A stretch of 64,000 nucleotides of DNA from Bradyrhizobium lupini (lineage in GTDB: Bacteria; Pseudomonadota; Alphaproteobacteria; Rhizobiales; Xanthobacteraceae), in assembly GCF_040939785.1 (NCBI RefSeq), contig NZ_CP162553.1, positions 6,033,001 through 6,097,000 on the forward strand, in the 5' to 3' direction. Position numbers and translations under genes: made by a program. Below, in pieces: positions 34,045-43,306 of the stretch; within the stretch, counting starts at the first letter, position 1, and each line of letters opens with the position of its first letter. The notes beneath the pieces are model-generated. The model worked only from the letters and a program-made list of their open reading frames with translations, made no database searches and had not been told where the DNA came from.

Positions 34045-34503
34045 ATGAGCCGCGGAATGCCATCGATGACCGCCCTCTTGGGTATGCTCGCAATCGCCGG
34101 TTACCAGAATCGTGACAAGTTGGCCGACATGTTTCGCAGTGCGACCTCCGGTCAGCCGGCGGGTGCCAAGGATTCCCTGAGCGGCATGCTCGGCAACCTT
34201 GGTGGCCTTGTGGGGGGCGGCGGCGTGGGTTCGCTCCTGAACGGCGGGATCGGCGAGTTGCTCGAGCACTTCAAGCAGAACGGACAGGGCGAGGCGGCTC
34301 AATCCTGGATCAATCAGGGGCCAAACCGGGAAGTCACCCCGCCCGAACTCCAGCAGGCTATCGGTCCGGACGTCCTTCAAAAGCTGGAGCAGCAGACCGG
34401 CCTGTCGCAGCAGGAGATCCTCGACCGATTGTCCCGAGAGCTTCCGACGGCCGTGGACAAATACACGCCTGATGGACGTCTTCCGGCTCCATCGGCGGGA
34501 TAA
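34045..34503 (+). CDS. yidB: YidB-family (DUF937) protein
   Basis: A 152-residue protein with the DUF937 signature: a Gly-rich linker ([17 protein letters not shown]), [18 protein letters not shown], then [19 protein letters not shown] and [24 protein letters not shown]. The start ATG 34045 follows GAGGAGCCGAAT. It is separated from the upstream genes by a terminator, so it has its own promoter. The function is unknown; it is a conserved cytoplasmic protein. Confidence 0.85.
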   Translation: MSRGMPSMTALLGMLAIAGYQNRDKLADMFRSATSGQPAGAKDSLSGMLGNLGGLVGGGGVGSLLNGGIGELLEHFKQNGQGEAAQSWINQGPNREVTPPELQQAIGPDVLQKLEQQTGLSQQEILDRLSRELPTAVDKYTPDGRLPAPSAG

Positions 34504-34523
34504 TCACAGCGATAGAGAGAGAC

Positions 34524-34787
34524 ATGGGCATTATCTGGACGATCATCATTGGCTTCATCGCAGGCATCATCGCGAAGTTCATCATGCCCGGCGATAACGA
34601 GCCGTCGGGCTTCATCCTGACCACAATCCTGGGAATAGTAGGGGCGTTCGTTGCGACCTATCTTGGTCAGGCTCTCGGCTGGTACCGGCCAGGACAAGGC
34701 GCGGGGCTAGTGGGGGCAGTGGTAGGCGCCATCATCGTGCTTTTCATCTACGGTTTTGTGGCCGGTCGCAGCCGTCGGGCCATCTAA
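34524..34787 (+). CDS. GlsB/YeaQ/YmgE-family stress membrane protein
   Basis: An 87-residue protein with three hydrophobic helices and the family pattern GIIWTIIIGFIAGIIAKF, PGDNEPSGFILTTILGIVGA and GLVGAVVGAIIVLFIYG. It is a transglycosylase-associated or general stress small membrane protein. It follows yidB by 20 bases, probably in one operon. Confidence 0.88.
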   Translation: MGIIWTIIIGFIAGIIAKFIMPGDNEPSGFILTTILGIVGAFVATYLGQALGWYRPGQGAGLVGAVVGAIIVLFIYGFVAGRSRRAI

Positions 34788-34849
34788 CCACAGCGAGCGG
34801 AATTCTGCGGGTTAGCGGAGAATTCGCCCGGCGCGAAAGGCGAAGCAAG

Positions 34850-35188
34850 ATGAAATGGATGCTCGTTGTGCTGGCGGGAGGGATGACACCGGTTAACACC
34901 GACCTGGTCTTCGACAAGTTTGCCGATTGCCTCGCCGCCGAGGAGCAGATGCGAAAGCACTATACGGACGCTTTCGAGGCCTGGGACAGATGGGCCGCGG
35001 CCAATATCGAGCGACGGCGCGAATACTCGAAGGTCCGCGATCTCCAGGCCAAACGCCTGCTCAGCAACATCGGTACGTGCGTTCCTCATGCGGGCGGCGC
35101 CGCCGTAGCACCTCAGCAGCAGAGTAATCCCGCACCTTCTCAGCCTCCCCAAGGTCTTCCCACTCCGCAGCCAAGTCCCAAAACGTGA
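34850..35188 (+). CDS. Small hypothetical protein
   Basis: A 112-residue protein starting MKWMLVVLAGGMTPVNTDL with a short hydrophobic start that may be a weak signal peptide. Two cysteines (residues 28 and 77) bracket a helical, charged middle, and the C terminus is Pro/Gln-rich. ATG 34850 follows AAAGGCGAAGCAAG. No family is recognised. Confidence 0.6.
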   Translation: MKWMLVVLAGGMTPVNTDLVFDKFADCLAAEEQMRKHYTDAFEAWDRWAAANIERRREYSKVRDLQAKRLLSNIGTCVPHAGGAAVAPQQQSNPAPSQPPQGLPTPQPSPKT

Positions 35189-35389
35189 CGTCCGAACGTT
35201 TCGAACAGGCCCGGCCGCAAACGAAGGTCGCAGCCGCGCTTTCATCGCCCCTGCCTTGATTGTTCTCGCCACGCGCTGAGCTGTAGCCTGCTGACGATTA
35301 TAGGTGCACGCCAAATGTCGCCCATAACGGTCCTGCGGGGCTGACTATGTCGACCGAACTATAGGCCAGAATGGGCGTTTACCCAGACC

Positions 35390-35668
35390 ATGTCTGACGC
35401 CTTTGATTACTTCCGCGCCTACGCCGTCCGGGCTCTTTGCAAAGCCCGATCGCTGCCGCGCGGCAGAATGAAGCATCTGCAGCTCGTTGCGGGGCGAATT
35501 TACAATCTCCTCAAGAAGGAGGCCGCTTACAGCCCGAACACGCAGCACCTTGAGGACTTCCGGGCAGCGCAAAAACTTGAGGCATCTCTCGATCGCCGCG
35601 ATCACGGCCCACCCGCTAAAGGAGCGTTTGCTCCGGTGAGGCCGGGCGCGGAACGGGAGGCTCGTTGA
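35390..35668 (+). CDS. Small hypothetical protein upstream of the PolX-like gene
   Basis: A 92-residue basic helical protein (FRAYAVRALCKARSLPRGRMKHL). Its stop codon is directly followed by the GTG start of the polX-like gene, indicating co-translation. The function is unknown. Confidence 0.6.
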   Translation: MSDAFDYFRAYAVRALCKARSLPRGRMKHLQLVAGRIYNLLKKEAAYSPNTQHLEDFRAAQKLEASLDRRDHGPPAKGAFAPVRPGAEREAR

Positions 35669-37351
35669 GTGGCTTCCGTTGACTTACGCACCATCGTCAG
35701 TCTCCTGCGAGAATACGCACAGCGGACGGCGTTGCGTGGCGGCAACCCGTACAGGGCGAAAGCCTACACGCGGGCCGCAGACAGCCTGGCGGCCCTTGCC
35801 GTCCCTCTGGACGTGCTCATCGCCGAAGACCGGCTCACCGAGATTCCCGGCGTCGGAGATGCGATCGCCGACATCATCACCAAGCTTCACAAGACGGGCT
35901 CTCATCCGAGCCTTGAGAAGCTCCGGAAGGAGATACCCGAGGGCGTGCTCGAGATGCTCGCCGTTCCCGGCCTCCGCCCCGAGAAGGTGCTGCGGCTCTA
36001 CAAGGATCTCGGCATCACCTCGCTCGCCGAGTTGGAGGCCGCCGCCAAGGACGACCGTATCAAGAAGGCCAAAGGCCTCGGCGCCGCGCTGCAGACCAAG
36101 ATCCTGCAAAACCTGGCCATCGCCAAAAGTGGAGAAGGTCGCCTCCATCTGCACCGTGCCGCCGCCCTGCTCGCGCACGCCAAGGATCCGCTCCGCAAGG
36201 CTCGGCCGGAGCTCAAGCGCGTGACGATCGCAGGCGACTTCCGCCGCGGCTGCGAACTCGTCGGCGACCTCACGATCGTTGCGGAGGCTGCCAAGATCGA
36301 GAAGGCGGCGAATGCTTCGGCGACCGACGGACTGCAAATCCGCTTGTCCGACCGCAACCACTTCGGCGCCGCCCTTCTTTTCGGCACCGGCTCAGCCGCT
36401 CACATCGAGAGGCTCCAGGCTTTGGCCGCGGAGAAAGGAATGCGGCTGGAGAGCGACGGGCTGCACAAGGGCCGCACCCTGATCGCCGGCGACGAGGTCC
36501 AGATCTATAGTGCCCTCGGTCTGCCGTTCATCGATCCTGAACTCCGTGAGGGCCGCGGCGAGGTCGAGCTCGCCCTGAAGGGCAAGTTGCCGAAGCTCGT
36601 CACCGACAAGGACCTGCGCGGAATCCTTCATTGCCACACCGATGCCTCCGACGGCACGGAGAGATTGGACACGATGGCCAAGGCCACGCGCCAGCGCGGC
36701 TTCGAGTATTTCGGCGTCGCCGACCACTCCAAGTCCGCGCACTACGCGGGCGGCCTCTCGGAGGAAGAGATCAGGCAGCAGCACCGGGACGCCGACCGGT
36801 TGAACAAGCGCTTCGGCAAGGATTTCCGGATCCTGAAAGGCATCGAGTCCGACATTCTGGCCGACGGCTCGCTCGACTATGCGGACGACGTGCTGCAGCG
36901 CTTCGACTTCGTGGTCGCGAGCGTCCACGGCCGATTCAAACTCGACCCCAAGGCGCAGACGCAGCGCCTGCTTCGTGCGATCTCCGATCCCCACACCACC
37001 ATCATAGGCCATATGACCGGGCGGCAGCTGCAGCGGCGGCCGGGCTACGAAATCGACATCGAGAAGGTGTTGCGGGCATGCGCTAGGCATGACGTCGTCG
37101 TCGAGATCAATGCCCACCCTTGGCGGCTCGACCTGGATTGGCGCTGGCATCAGGCCGCCCTCGAGTTCGGCTGCATGATGAGCATCAATCCGGACGCGCA
37201 CTCGATCCCCGAGCTCGACCACATGCACTGGGGCGTCGAGATGGCCCGGAAGGGCGGCGTCCCTGCCGACCGGGTCCTGAACGCGATGGCCCTTCCGGAG
37301 ATCACGCGCTACCTCCGCCAGAAGCGGCGCTCGGTCGCCCGGGCGGCCTGA
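35669..37351 (+). CDS. polX: PolX-like protein: degenerate polymerase domain with an intact PHP phosphoesterase
   Basis: A 560-residue protein. Residues 1-160 are the HhH region (YRAKAYTRAADSLAAL, LTEIPGVGDAIADII). The polymerase palm reads VTIAGDFRRGCELVGDLTIV near residue 190. The canonical GDxD has become GDLT, and the third Asp strand reads LQIRLS, so two of three catalytic aspartates are lost and the palm is shortened. From about 310 a PHP domain is intact: LHCHTDASDGTERL, GVADHSKSAH, GIESDIL, SVHGRF, IIGHMTGR and NPDAHS. It should act as a 3'-5' exonuclease or phosphoesterase, not a polymerase. GTG start at 35669 abuts the upstream stop. It precedes the MOSC gene with a one-base overlap. 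Confidence 0.85.
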   Translation: MASVDLRTIVSLLREYAQRTALRGGNPYRAKAYTRAADSLAALAVPLDVLIAEDRLTEIPGVGDAIADIITKLHKTGSHPSLEKLRKEIPEGVLEMLAVPGLRPEKVLRLYKDLGITSLAELEAAAKDDRIKKAKGLGAALQTKILQNLAIAKSGEGRLHLHRAAALLAHAKDPLRKARPELKRVTIAGDFRRGCELVGDLTIVAEAAKIEKAANASATDGLQIRLSDRNHFGAALLFGTGSAAHIERLQALAAEKGMRLESDGLHKGRTLIAGDEVQIYSALGLPFIDPELREGRGEVELALKGKLPKLVTDKDLRGILHCHTDASDGTERLDTMAKATRQRGFEYFGVADHSKSAHYAGGLSEEEIRQQHRDADRLNKRFGKDFRILKGIESDILADGSLDYADDVLQRFDFVVASVHGRFKLDPKAQTQRLLRAISDPHTTIIGHMTGRQLQRRPGYEIDIEKVLRACARHDVVVEINAHPWRLDLDWRWHQAALEFGCMMSINPDAHSIPELDHMHWGVEMARKGGVPADRVLNAMALPEITRYLRQKRRSVARAA

Positions 37352-37914
37352 TGCCGCAGGCGCACGATCTCTCGCTGCAGGGAAGGGTGGTGGCGGTCGC
37401 CGCCGACCCGGGGCACAACTTCAGCAAACCGCTCCAGGACGAGATCGTGCTGGTGGAAGGCTATGGGGTCGAAGGCGATGCCCACGCCGGCCCATTCGTC
37501 CGGCACCGCTATCTCGCCCGCCGCCAGCGGCACCTGCCCAATCTCCGGCAGGTCCACCTGATCCCGTCCGAGCTCTTTGCCTCCCTCTCGGACGCGGGCT
37601 TCGAGGTACGACCGGGAGAGCTCGGCGAGAACATCACCACTGCCGGTCTGGACCTTGAGCGGATGCCGCTCGGGACGCTCATCGAGCTTGGACCAACGGC
37701 GATCGTAGAACTGACCGGCCTCCGGACGCCTTGCGTTCTGATCGACCGCTTCCACCCCGGCGTTAAGCAACAGGTGCTCTCGTCGGCGGAAACGGGCCCT
37801 CCGTTCAAATCTGGGGTGCTGGGTGTGGTACGGGCCGGCGGGATGGTCGCGGCTGGTGATACCGCGCGGGCTCGCCCTCCGTCCTCCTCGTTTCGGCCTC
37901 TGCCGGCCGTGTAG
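37351..37914 (+). CDS. MOSC-domain protein
   Basis: A 187-residue protein with the MOSC fold found in molybdenum-cofactor sulfurases and in YiiM-type proteins. Key stretches are VEGDAHAGPFVRHRY, VHLIPSELF, RPGELGENITTAGLDLERMP and LTGLRTPCVLID, with the conserved cysteine in RTPC. ATG 37351 overlaps the polX-like stop by one base. Degenerate copies of its 3' half are scattered at 40408, 46322 and 60195. This is the only intact copy in the window. Confidence 0.88.
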   Translation: MPQAHDLSLQGRVVAVAADPGHNFSKPLQDEIVLVEGYGVEGDAHAGPFVRHRYLARRQRHLPNLRQVHLIPSELFASLSDAGFEVRPGELGENITTAGLDLERMPLGTLIELGPTAIVELTGLRTPCVLIDRFHPGVKQQVLSSAETGPPFKSGVLGVVRAGGMVAAGDTARARPPSSSFRPLPAV

Positions 37915-37926
37915 AAAGAGCCTACC

Positions 37927-38874
37927 ATGGCCCGCAAATCGACCCTGCCTTATCGCCTGCAGCCCATGTTGGCCACGCTCACGGATGCGCCGTTCGACGA
38001 TCCCGATTGGGTTTTCGAGGACAAATTCGATGGTTTCCGCATGGTCGCGGAAATCCGGCGTGGTCGGGTCGCGCTCTACAGCCGCAACGGGAAGATCATC
38101 AGCCACTCCTATGTCGAGGTCGCGAAAGCACTTGAGGGAGTGAAGGCGGACGCCGTGATCGATGGCGAGCTCGTTGCGATCGGGAAGGACGGCGTATCCC
38201 ATTTCCAGTTGCTTCAAAACGCCCTGCGTCACGAGGCCAAGCTTTTGTACTGCGCGTTCGACCTCATGTTCGCAGCGGGCGAGGACCTGCGCGCGCTGCC
38301 GCTTCTCGAGCGCAAGAAGCGGCTCAAAGCCCTCCTGCCGCGCCACAAGCTCATCGCGTTCAGCAACCACCGCAAAGGCAGCGGCACAAAGTTCTTTGCA
38401 CAAGCCGAGCTGAGACATCTCGAAGGCATCATGGCCAAGCGCGCCGACAGCCCGTACGCGTCCGGACGCCGGACCGCCGATTGGCTGAAGGTGAAGACCG
38501 CGCAGCGTCAGGAGGTAGTGATCGCCGGCTTCACCGCGCCGAGGCGAACCCGGCCCTTCTTTGGCGCCCTCGTGCTGGCGGTACGCGACGCCGATGCATG
38601 GCGGTACATTGGCCACGTCGGCACCGGCTTCAGCTATCAAGTTCTCGAAGAGCTTCACCGCAAGCTCGTGAGGCTGAAGACAGCCAAGTCGCCCTTCCCT
38701 GGCAAGGTGAAAAATGAGCGGGTTACGACCTGGGTGCGTCCTTCCTTGGTCGCGGAAGTGAAATTCGCGGAGTGGACCAGCAAGGGCGAGCTGCGCCAGC
38801 CGGTCTATCTCGGCCTGAGGTCCGACAAAAACGCCAAGGACGTCGTTCGCGAAAAGAAGTGGTCGCGAAAATAA
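37927..38874 (+). CDS. ATP-dependent DNA ligase (LigD ligase-domain type, stand-alone)
   Basis: A 315-residue ligase with the nucleotidyl-transfer motif VFEDKFDGFRMVA (Lys33), DGELVAIGKDG near 82, FDLMFAAGED, GIMAKRADSPY near 172 and LKVKTAQRQE near 197. An OB-fold follows (YIGHVGTGFSY, WVRPSLVAEVKFAEWT). It lacks polymerase and phosphoesterase domains, like LigC-type ligases. It begins 13 bases after the MOSC gene. It is a second ligase beside LigD and may act in short-patch gap or NHEJ repair. Confidence 0.92.
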   Translation: MARKSTLPYRLQPMLATLTDAPFDDPDWVFEDKFDGFRMVAEIRRGRVALYSRNGKIISHSYVEVAKALEGVKADAVIDGELVAIGKDGVSHFQLLQNALRHEAKLLYCAFDLMFAAGEDLRALPLLERKKRLKALLPRHKLIAFSNHRKGSGTKFFAQAELRHLEGIMAKRADSPYASGRRTADWLKVKTAQRQEVVIAGFTAPRRTRPFFGALVLAVRDADAWRYIGHVGTGFSYQVLEELHRKLVRLKTAKSPFPGKVKNERVTTWVRPSLVAEVKFAEWTSKGELRQPVYLGLRSDKNAKDVVREKKWSRK

Positions 38875-38905
38875 TGCCGCCGAGACGAAACGTTCGATCT
38901 GGAGT

Positions 38906-39175
38906 TCAGATGGCGGCGCGCTCGGACGCCGAAGGCCACGGCGGTAGGGGCGGCAGCCCGAGCGCCTTGCGTACCGGTCCGAACGACCTCCGGTGAGCTG
39001 CGCATGCACCAAGCCTGGCGAGCGCCTCATAATGAGCCGGCACCGGGTAGCCCTTGTGATCCGCGAATCCGTAGCCGGGGTGACGCTCGTCGAGTGTCCG
39101 CATTCGGGTGTCGCGCTCGACTTTCGCGAGGATGGAGGCGGCCGCAACCGGACCGGCTCGCCATCTGAGGTCTCG
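38906..39175 (-). pseudogene. rnhB: C-terminal fragment of RNase HII
   Basis: On the minus strand the frame reads [16 protein letters not shown], then [14 protein letters not shown] and HRRSFGPVR before a stop at 38906. These are the conserved C-terminal blocks of RNase HII (AASILAKV, YPGYGFxxHKGYPT, HRRSFxPVR). An in-frame TAG lies a few codons upstream at 39178-39176 and the N-terminal half with the DEG catalytic motif is absent. The remnant sits between the ligase and topoisomerase genes. Confidence 0.85.
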
Positions 39176-39296
39176 CTATTCTGGAGGGCCACTGATCCAG
39201 ACCTCGCGTTCGACCTCAGAGCGGAACCAACCGGTGTCTTCATCCCTTGAGAAAGAGTGGAGCTCGATTCCCGGGTGCTTCCGAGGGGGCCGGCCC

Positions 39297-40400
39297 ATGC
39301 TCCGCCAAGCCAGCAACGAAGAAGAGGTTCTGGACCGCACCGCCGAGGTCGCGGCCACCATCGCGGAAGAAGGCCTCCGCTACGTCAGCGACTCCGCGCC
39401 GGGGTACACGCGCAAGCGGACTGGAACCAGTTTCAGCTACTACGACAAGGACGGCAAGCGCATCACCGATGCCGCCGTCATCCGACGCATCAAATCAATC
39501 GGCATCCCGCCGGCCTACGAGTCCGTGTGGATCTGCCCGTCGTCGAACGGCCACATCCAGGCAACCGGGCTCGATGCGCGGGGTCGCAAGCAGTATCGCT
39601 ACCATCCGAAGTGGCGCGAACTCCGAGACCAGAACAAGTATGAGCATATCGTCCTGTTCGCTGCCGCGCTGCCCGCGCTGCGGGAACGGGTCGCTGCCGA
39701 CATGAAGCGGGACGGACTGCCCCGCGAGAAGGTGCTGGCCACGATCGCCAGTCTTCTGGAAAAGACGTTGATCCGGGTCGGCAACGCCGAGTACGCCGAG
39801 AAAAACAAGTCCTACGGGCTCACCACCATGCGCCGCAAGCACGTCGCGGTCGGGCGCGGCGTCCTTCGTTTCGACTTCACGGGCAAGTCGGGCAAACAAT
39901 GGAAGCTTCGCGTCGAGGACAAGCGGATAGCCGCGATCGTGAAGCGCTGCGCGGAGATCCCCGGACATGAGCTCTTCAAGTACCTGGACGACGACGGACA
40001 GCCCCGCACCGTCGATTCCGGCGACGTCAACGCCTACATCAAGGACATCACGGGCGAGGACTTCAGCGCCAAGGATTTTCGGACTTGGGCGGGAACCGTT
40101 CTGGCGGCGTTGGCGCTTGCCGAATTCAAGAAGTACGACAGCCAGGCCGAGGCGAAGCGCAACGTCGTCGCCGCGATCGAAAGCGTCTCGAAGCAGCTCG
40201 GCAACACACCGGCCATCTGCCGCAAGTGCTACGTGCACCCGGAAGTCCTGAACGCCTACCTGTCAGGTGACCTCGTGAAGATGATTGAGACCAAGATCGC
40301 GCAGAAGTTCAAGCGCCAGTACGCCAAGCTCACTTCCGACGAGATCGTGGTGCTGGCATTTCTCCGGAAACGTCTCGATTCTCTGACGGAGCCCGCCTAG
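39297..40400 (+). CDS. Type IB DNA topoisomerase
   Basis: A 367-residue poxvirus-like topoisomerase that relaxes supercoils through a 3'-phosphotyrosine. It shows YTRKRTGTSFSYYDKDGKR and RIKSIGIPPAYESVWI at the N terminus. The catalytic core follows with KTLIRVGNAEYAE, YGLTTMRRKH, FRTWAGT and CRKCYVHPEVL, where Tyr is the likely nucleophile. ATG 39297 follows GAGGGGGCCGGCCC. Such enzymes cluster with Ku/LigD genes in Rhizobiales. It is intact. Confidence 0.92.
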   Translation: MLRQASNEEEVLDRTAEVAATIAEEGLRYVSDSAPGYTRKRTGTSFSYYDKDGKRITDAAVIRRIKSIGIPPAYESVWICPSSNGHIQATGLDARGRKQYRYHPKWRELRDQNKYEHIVLFAAALPALRERVAADMKRDGLPREKVLATIASLLEKTLIRVGNAEYAEKNKSYGLTTMRRKHVAVGRGVLRFDFTGKSGKQWKLRVEDKRIAAIVKRCAEIPGHELFKYLDDDGQPRTVDSGDVNAYIKDITGEDFSAKDFRTWAGTVLAALALAEFKKYDSQAEAKRNVVAAIESVSKQLGNTPAICRKCYVHPEVLNAYLSGDLVKMIETKIAQKFKRQYAKLTSDEIVVLAFLRKRLDSLTEPA

Positions 40401-40407
40401 CCAAGCC

Positions 40408-40595
40408 TACCCGGTCTCCGGACGCCTGCGTCCTCCTCGATGCCTCCAGGCACGCCTCGGCTGGGGCTCTCGTCGGCAAAAAGGGGCCTTCCATTCAAAG
40501 CCGGGATGCTGGGCGTGGTGCGGGCCGGCGGGACGGTCGTTTACCGTTCGGTTCCGCTTCCGTCCTTGCCATTCGCGGCTCTGCCGGCTGGGTAG
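40408..40595 (+). pseudogene. Relic of the MOSC gene 3' end, copy A
   Basis: The stretch matches the last third of the MOSC gene at 37351: GGTCTCCGGACGCCTGCGT, then GGGCTCTCGTCGGC, TCAAAGCCGGGATGCTGG and GTGGTGCGGGCCGGCGGGAC. It has indels and no open frame. It is followed by the same two minus-strand genes as the relic at 60195, in the same order and orientation. Confidence 0.75.
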
Positions 40596-40742
40596 ATGGA
40601 CCCGTGCACAAGTCCCCGTCCCGATACCCGAAGCAAAACCGTTCTTAGGTCGGATCGGCCTGGCCGCAAGCAACGTAAGGGCGGTGCGCTTGGGGCTGGG
40701 GAGGCGTAATGGACAGTTTGGGACTATTTCAGCCGCCGCGCC

Positions 40743-40889
40743 TACCCGCGCGGCGAGGCGCTTGGTCCGATCTGCCCATTCGCGGCCACTGGTCGCCAGG
40801 ATGGCCATGTCGCGCTTGAGGTCTTCCATGACGGCGAAGCCGTCCGGATAGCTCACCAGGATCTTCAGCACCGTGACCTGGAAATTCAC
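40743..40889 (-). pseudogene. Truncated copy of the 60360 gene (small winged-helix-like protein)
   Basis: The first 49 codons encode MNFQVTVLKILVSYPDGF and continue to TKRLAARV, almost identical to the intact gene at 60360-60782. The sequence then diverges completely at about 40742. The start overlaps the preceding gene by four bases. Confidence 0.75.
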
Positions 40890-41104
40890 GCCCGCCTCGA
40901 CCGATCAGCGCCACATCGTGGGTGCACGCGAAAGGGCATCACGGCTACCTGCCTGAGTTCGTCTAGTGATACCTCACCTTTGGTAGCAGCCTCCAGTATC
41001 TTTGAGGCGACATGGGTACGCGCTCCGATCTCGCGGTGCGAAACGCTCTCGGAAACTTCGTTTAAGACCGCGCGCAATAGCGCAGTAGTTGACGGACCGA
41101 ACAT
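40886..41104 (-). pseudogene. Small conserved protein, copy 2 of 3, frameshifted near its end
   Basis: The first 52 residues (MFGPSTTALLRAVLNEV, ARTHVASKILEAATKGE) match the copies at 29763 and 60799. Near 40943 a one-base loss changes the tail from the expected DALSRAPTMWR to VMPFRVHPRCG, although the underlying bases for the old tail remain downstream. The N-terminal part may still be made. Confidence 0.65.
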
Positions 41105-41276
41105 GAATGCCCCCAGAAGGGAAAACCTATCATAGCCAACATTTCGCGTGCCGCGATTCAAAAATGATTGCGATAGGCCAGCTGGTCTGACCGACCTTTT
41201 GGAAATTGCCTCCACGGTGGACTTGCCTTGCAAGATCAGGCAATTCGTAAGGCTATCTTCGAGATCAGGAAGTCGC

Positions 41277-42682
41277 GTGTCGAGACCCCACCGAGCCTAT
41301 AGGCAGGTCGTTCTTTCGATGTCGGTAGTCATGCTCCTGGCAGCCGGCGCCGCGGCCCAGGAGGATAAGAAGACCGACGACGACAAGCCGGCCGATCCGG
41401 ACACGGGTGAGAGCACCGTGGAGGAAAAGACGCTCGGCATTCTGCCCAATCCGCTGCAGAAGTAGGCGTGAAGTTCGCGGCCACTTACATAGGCGAGGCG
41501 TTTGGTAACGCTTCCGGCGGCCTGAAACAGGGAGCTATCTACGAAGGCCGTCTCAACCTCGCGGTGGATGTCGATCTGCAGAAGCTCGTCGAGATCGACA
41601 AGCTCACTTTTCACGCCAACATGTTCCAGATCCATGGCGACGGCCTGTCCCGGAGCAATCTTCAGAACTTCTTCGTCGTCAGCGGAATCGAGGCCCTTCC
41701 CTCAACGCGTCTCTACGAAGCGTATTTCGAGAAGCAGTGGGGCGCGAAGAGGATCTCGCTGAAAGTGGGTCAGCTCGCCGCCGACAGCGAATTCTTCAAC
41801 ACCAGATATACAGACGTGTTCACCAACGCCTCAATGGGTTGGACCGCGATCACGTCGCTTGATCTTCCCAGCGGCGGACCTTCGCCACCTTTGGCGGCTA
41901 TGGGCGCAAGGCTACTGGTCAACGTGACCGACCAGCTTTCCGTTCTGGGCGGGATCTTCGACGGCGACCAAGCCGGCCCCGGATCGGGCGACCCGCAGGA
42001 GCGCAATCGCTACGGCGTGAATTTCCGCGTCAACGATCCGCCGTTGTTACTGGGTCAGATCCAGTACGCCTGGAACAACAAGAAGGGCGATCCCAACCTG
42101 ACCGGCCAGATCAAGTTCGGCGGCTGGCGGCACTTTGGCTCTTTCGCGGATCAACAGCTCGCGTCGAACGGCGGCTCGCTCGCCGCTCCCGGTAGCAGCG
42201 GCGAGCCGCTATTGCTCGCAGGAGACATCGGTGGTTGGGCGGTCTTCGAGCAACAGATCTACCGCGTGCCTCACAGCGACAATCGCGGGATCGGTGTGTT
42301 CGCAAGGGCCGCCGGCGCGCCCGCTGATCGCAACCTGATCGATCTCTACGCTGATGCCGGCGTCGAGTTCATTGGGCTTCGTGACGGCCGGCCCGATGAC
42401 AAGTTCGGGATCGCCGCGGGCTATGCCCATCTGTCCAAACGGGCGCAGGCGCTCGACGCCGACTACCGCATGCTGGTGAATCCCAACTGGCCCTCGCGAA
42501 ACTTCGAGGGGTTGCTGACGACGGTCTACCAATACCAGATAAAGGAGGGCTGGTCGTTGCAGCCAAACTTCCAATACATCATCCACCCGGGCGGCGGCGC
42601 CACCGGGCAGGCGACGCCATTCGCCGGCAAGGCCCTCAAAAATGCGTCGGTATTCGGCCTCAGGACGACGCTCAAATTCTAG
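41277..42682 (+). pseudogene. oprB: OprB-type carbohydrate porin interrupted by one frameshift
   Basis: The first part (41277-41465, GTG start after AGGAAGTCGC) encodes a signal peptide (RQVVLSMSVVMLLAAGAAAQ) and a linker ending GILPNPLQK-stop. The second frame from 41468 continues KFAATYIGEAFGNASGGL and about 400 residues of a beta-barrel porin ending in Phe (TTLKF). Changing TAG-GC to TAN-GGC at 41463-41465 joins them as LQKYGVKFAATY, the usual OprB sequence. OprB forms sugar-selective outer-membrane channels. Either the strain has lost the porin or one base is missing from the assembly. Confidence 0.82.
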
Positions 42683-42788
42683 CCCCGTGCGCATCGCACG
42701 GACTCTGCTCAGGAAGAGCTCGTGCAGATGAACACGATGGCGCAGGTGGCATCAGAGCGCCTCCCATGTCGTCCTCCGGGCGGACATC

Positions 42789-43304
42789 TCATTGAGCCTT
42801 TTCAGCCTGCTCGCGCTCGCGCAAGCCTCGGGCAAGTTGATCAACAGACGTCTCCTGCGCCAATTCGTCTTGTTGGCAATCCTCGTCATCGACATTCAGC
42901 CGCCTGGCAAGCTTCTGCAATATTCTCAAGGACCGCGTCGCCTCCCGTTCAGAGAGCAGATTAATCTGAAGTTCTAGACGATCTCGCTTCTCCAAAATGC
43001 GGTCGGTCGCATTTTGGCGAATGAGGACACAGGAGGTGAGAAGTACCGCCTCCAGCGCGAGGAATGTCCCGAGCAGCGGGAACGGGAATGGATCAAGCGC
43101 GCGATCGGGGAATACCCGGCCGAAGGCAATCCAACACACCATCGCCCCGCACTGCAGCACCACGAACTGCGGAGTGCCCGCAAACGATCCGATTGCATGA
43201 AAAACACGATGATGAAGAGCGATCTTTTCCTCATCCTGCTTTTCAAGCCGCAGGATGGCGTCGATATTTTCTACCGGTCTTTTCGATGATGTCGGCGTTG
43301 ACAT
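42789..43304 (-). CDS. DUF1003 membrane protein
   Basis: A 171-residue protein with two transmembrane helices in the centre (FVVLQCGAMVCWIAF and LGTFLALEAVLLTSCVLI) followed by RQNATDRILEKRDRLE and a long charged coiled tail. This is the DUF1003 layout. It starts two bases after the iron-permease gene stop, so it is in the same operon. The function is unknown. Confidence 0.85.
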   Translation of the reverse strand: MSTPTSSKRPVENIDAILRLEKQDEEKIALHHRVFHAIGSFAGTPQFVVLQCGAMVCWIAFGRVFPDRALDPFPFPLLGTFLALEAVLLTSCVLIRQNATDRILEKRDRLELQINLLSEREATRSLRILQKLARRLNVDDEDCQQDELAQETSVDQLARGLREREQAEKAQ

Positions 43305-43306
43305 CG

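Noticed and set aside
37309..39243. Minus-strand open frame of 644 codons across MOSC and the ligase
   Set aside because: It spans three real plus-strand genes and does not share the frame of the RNase HII fragment.
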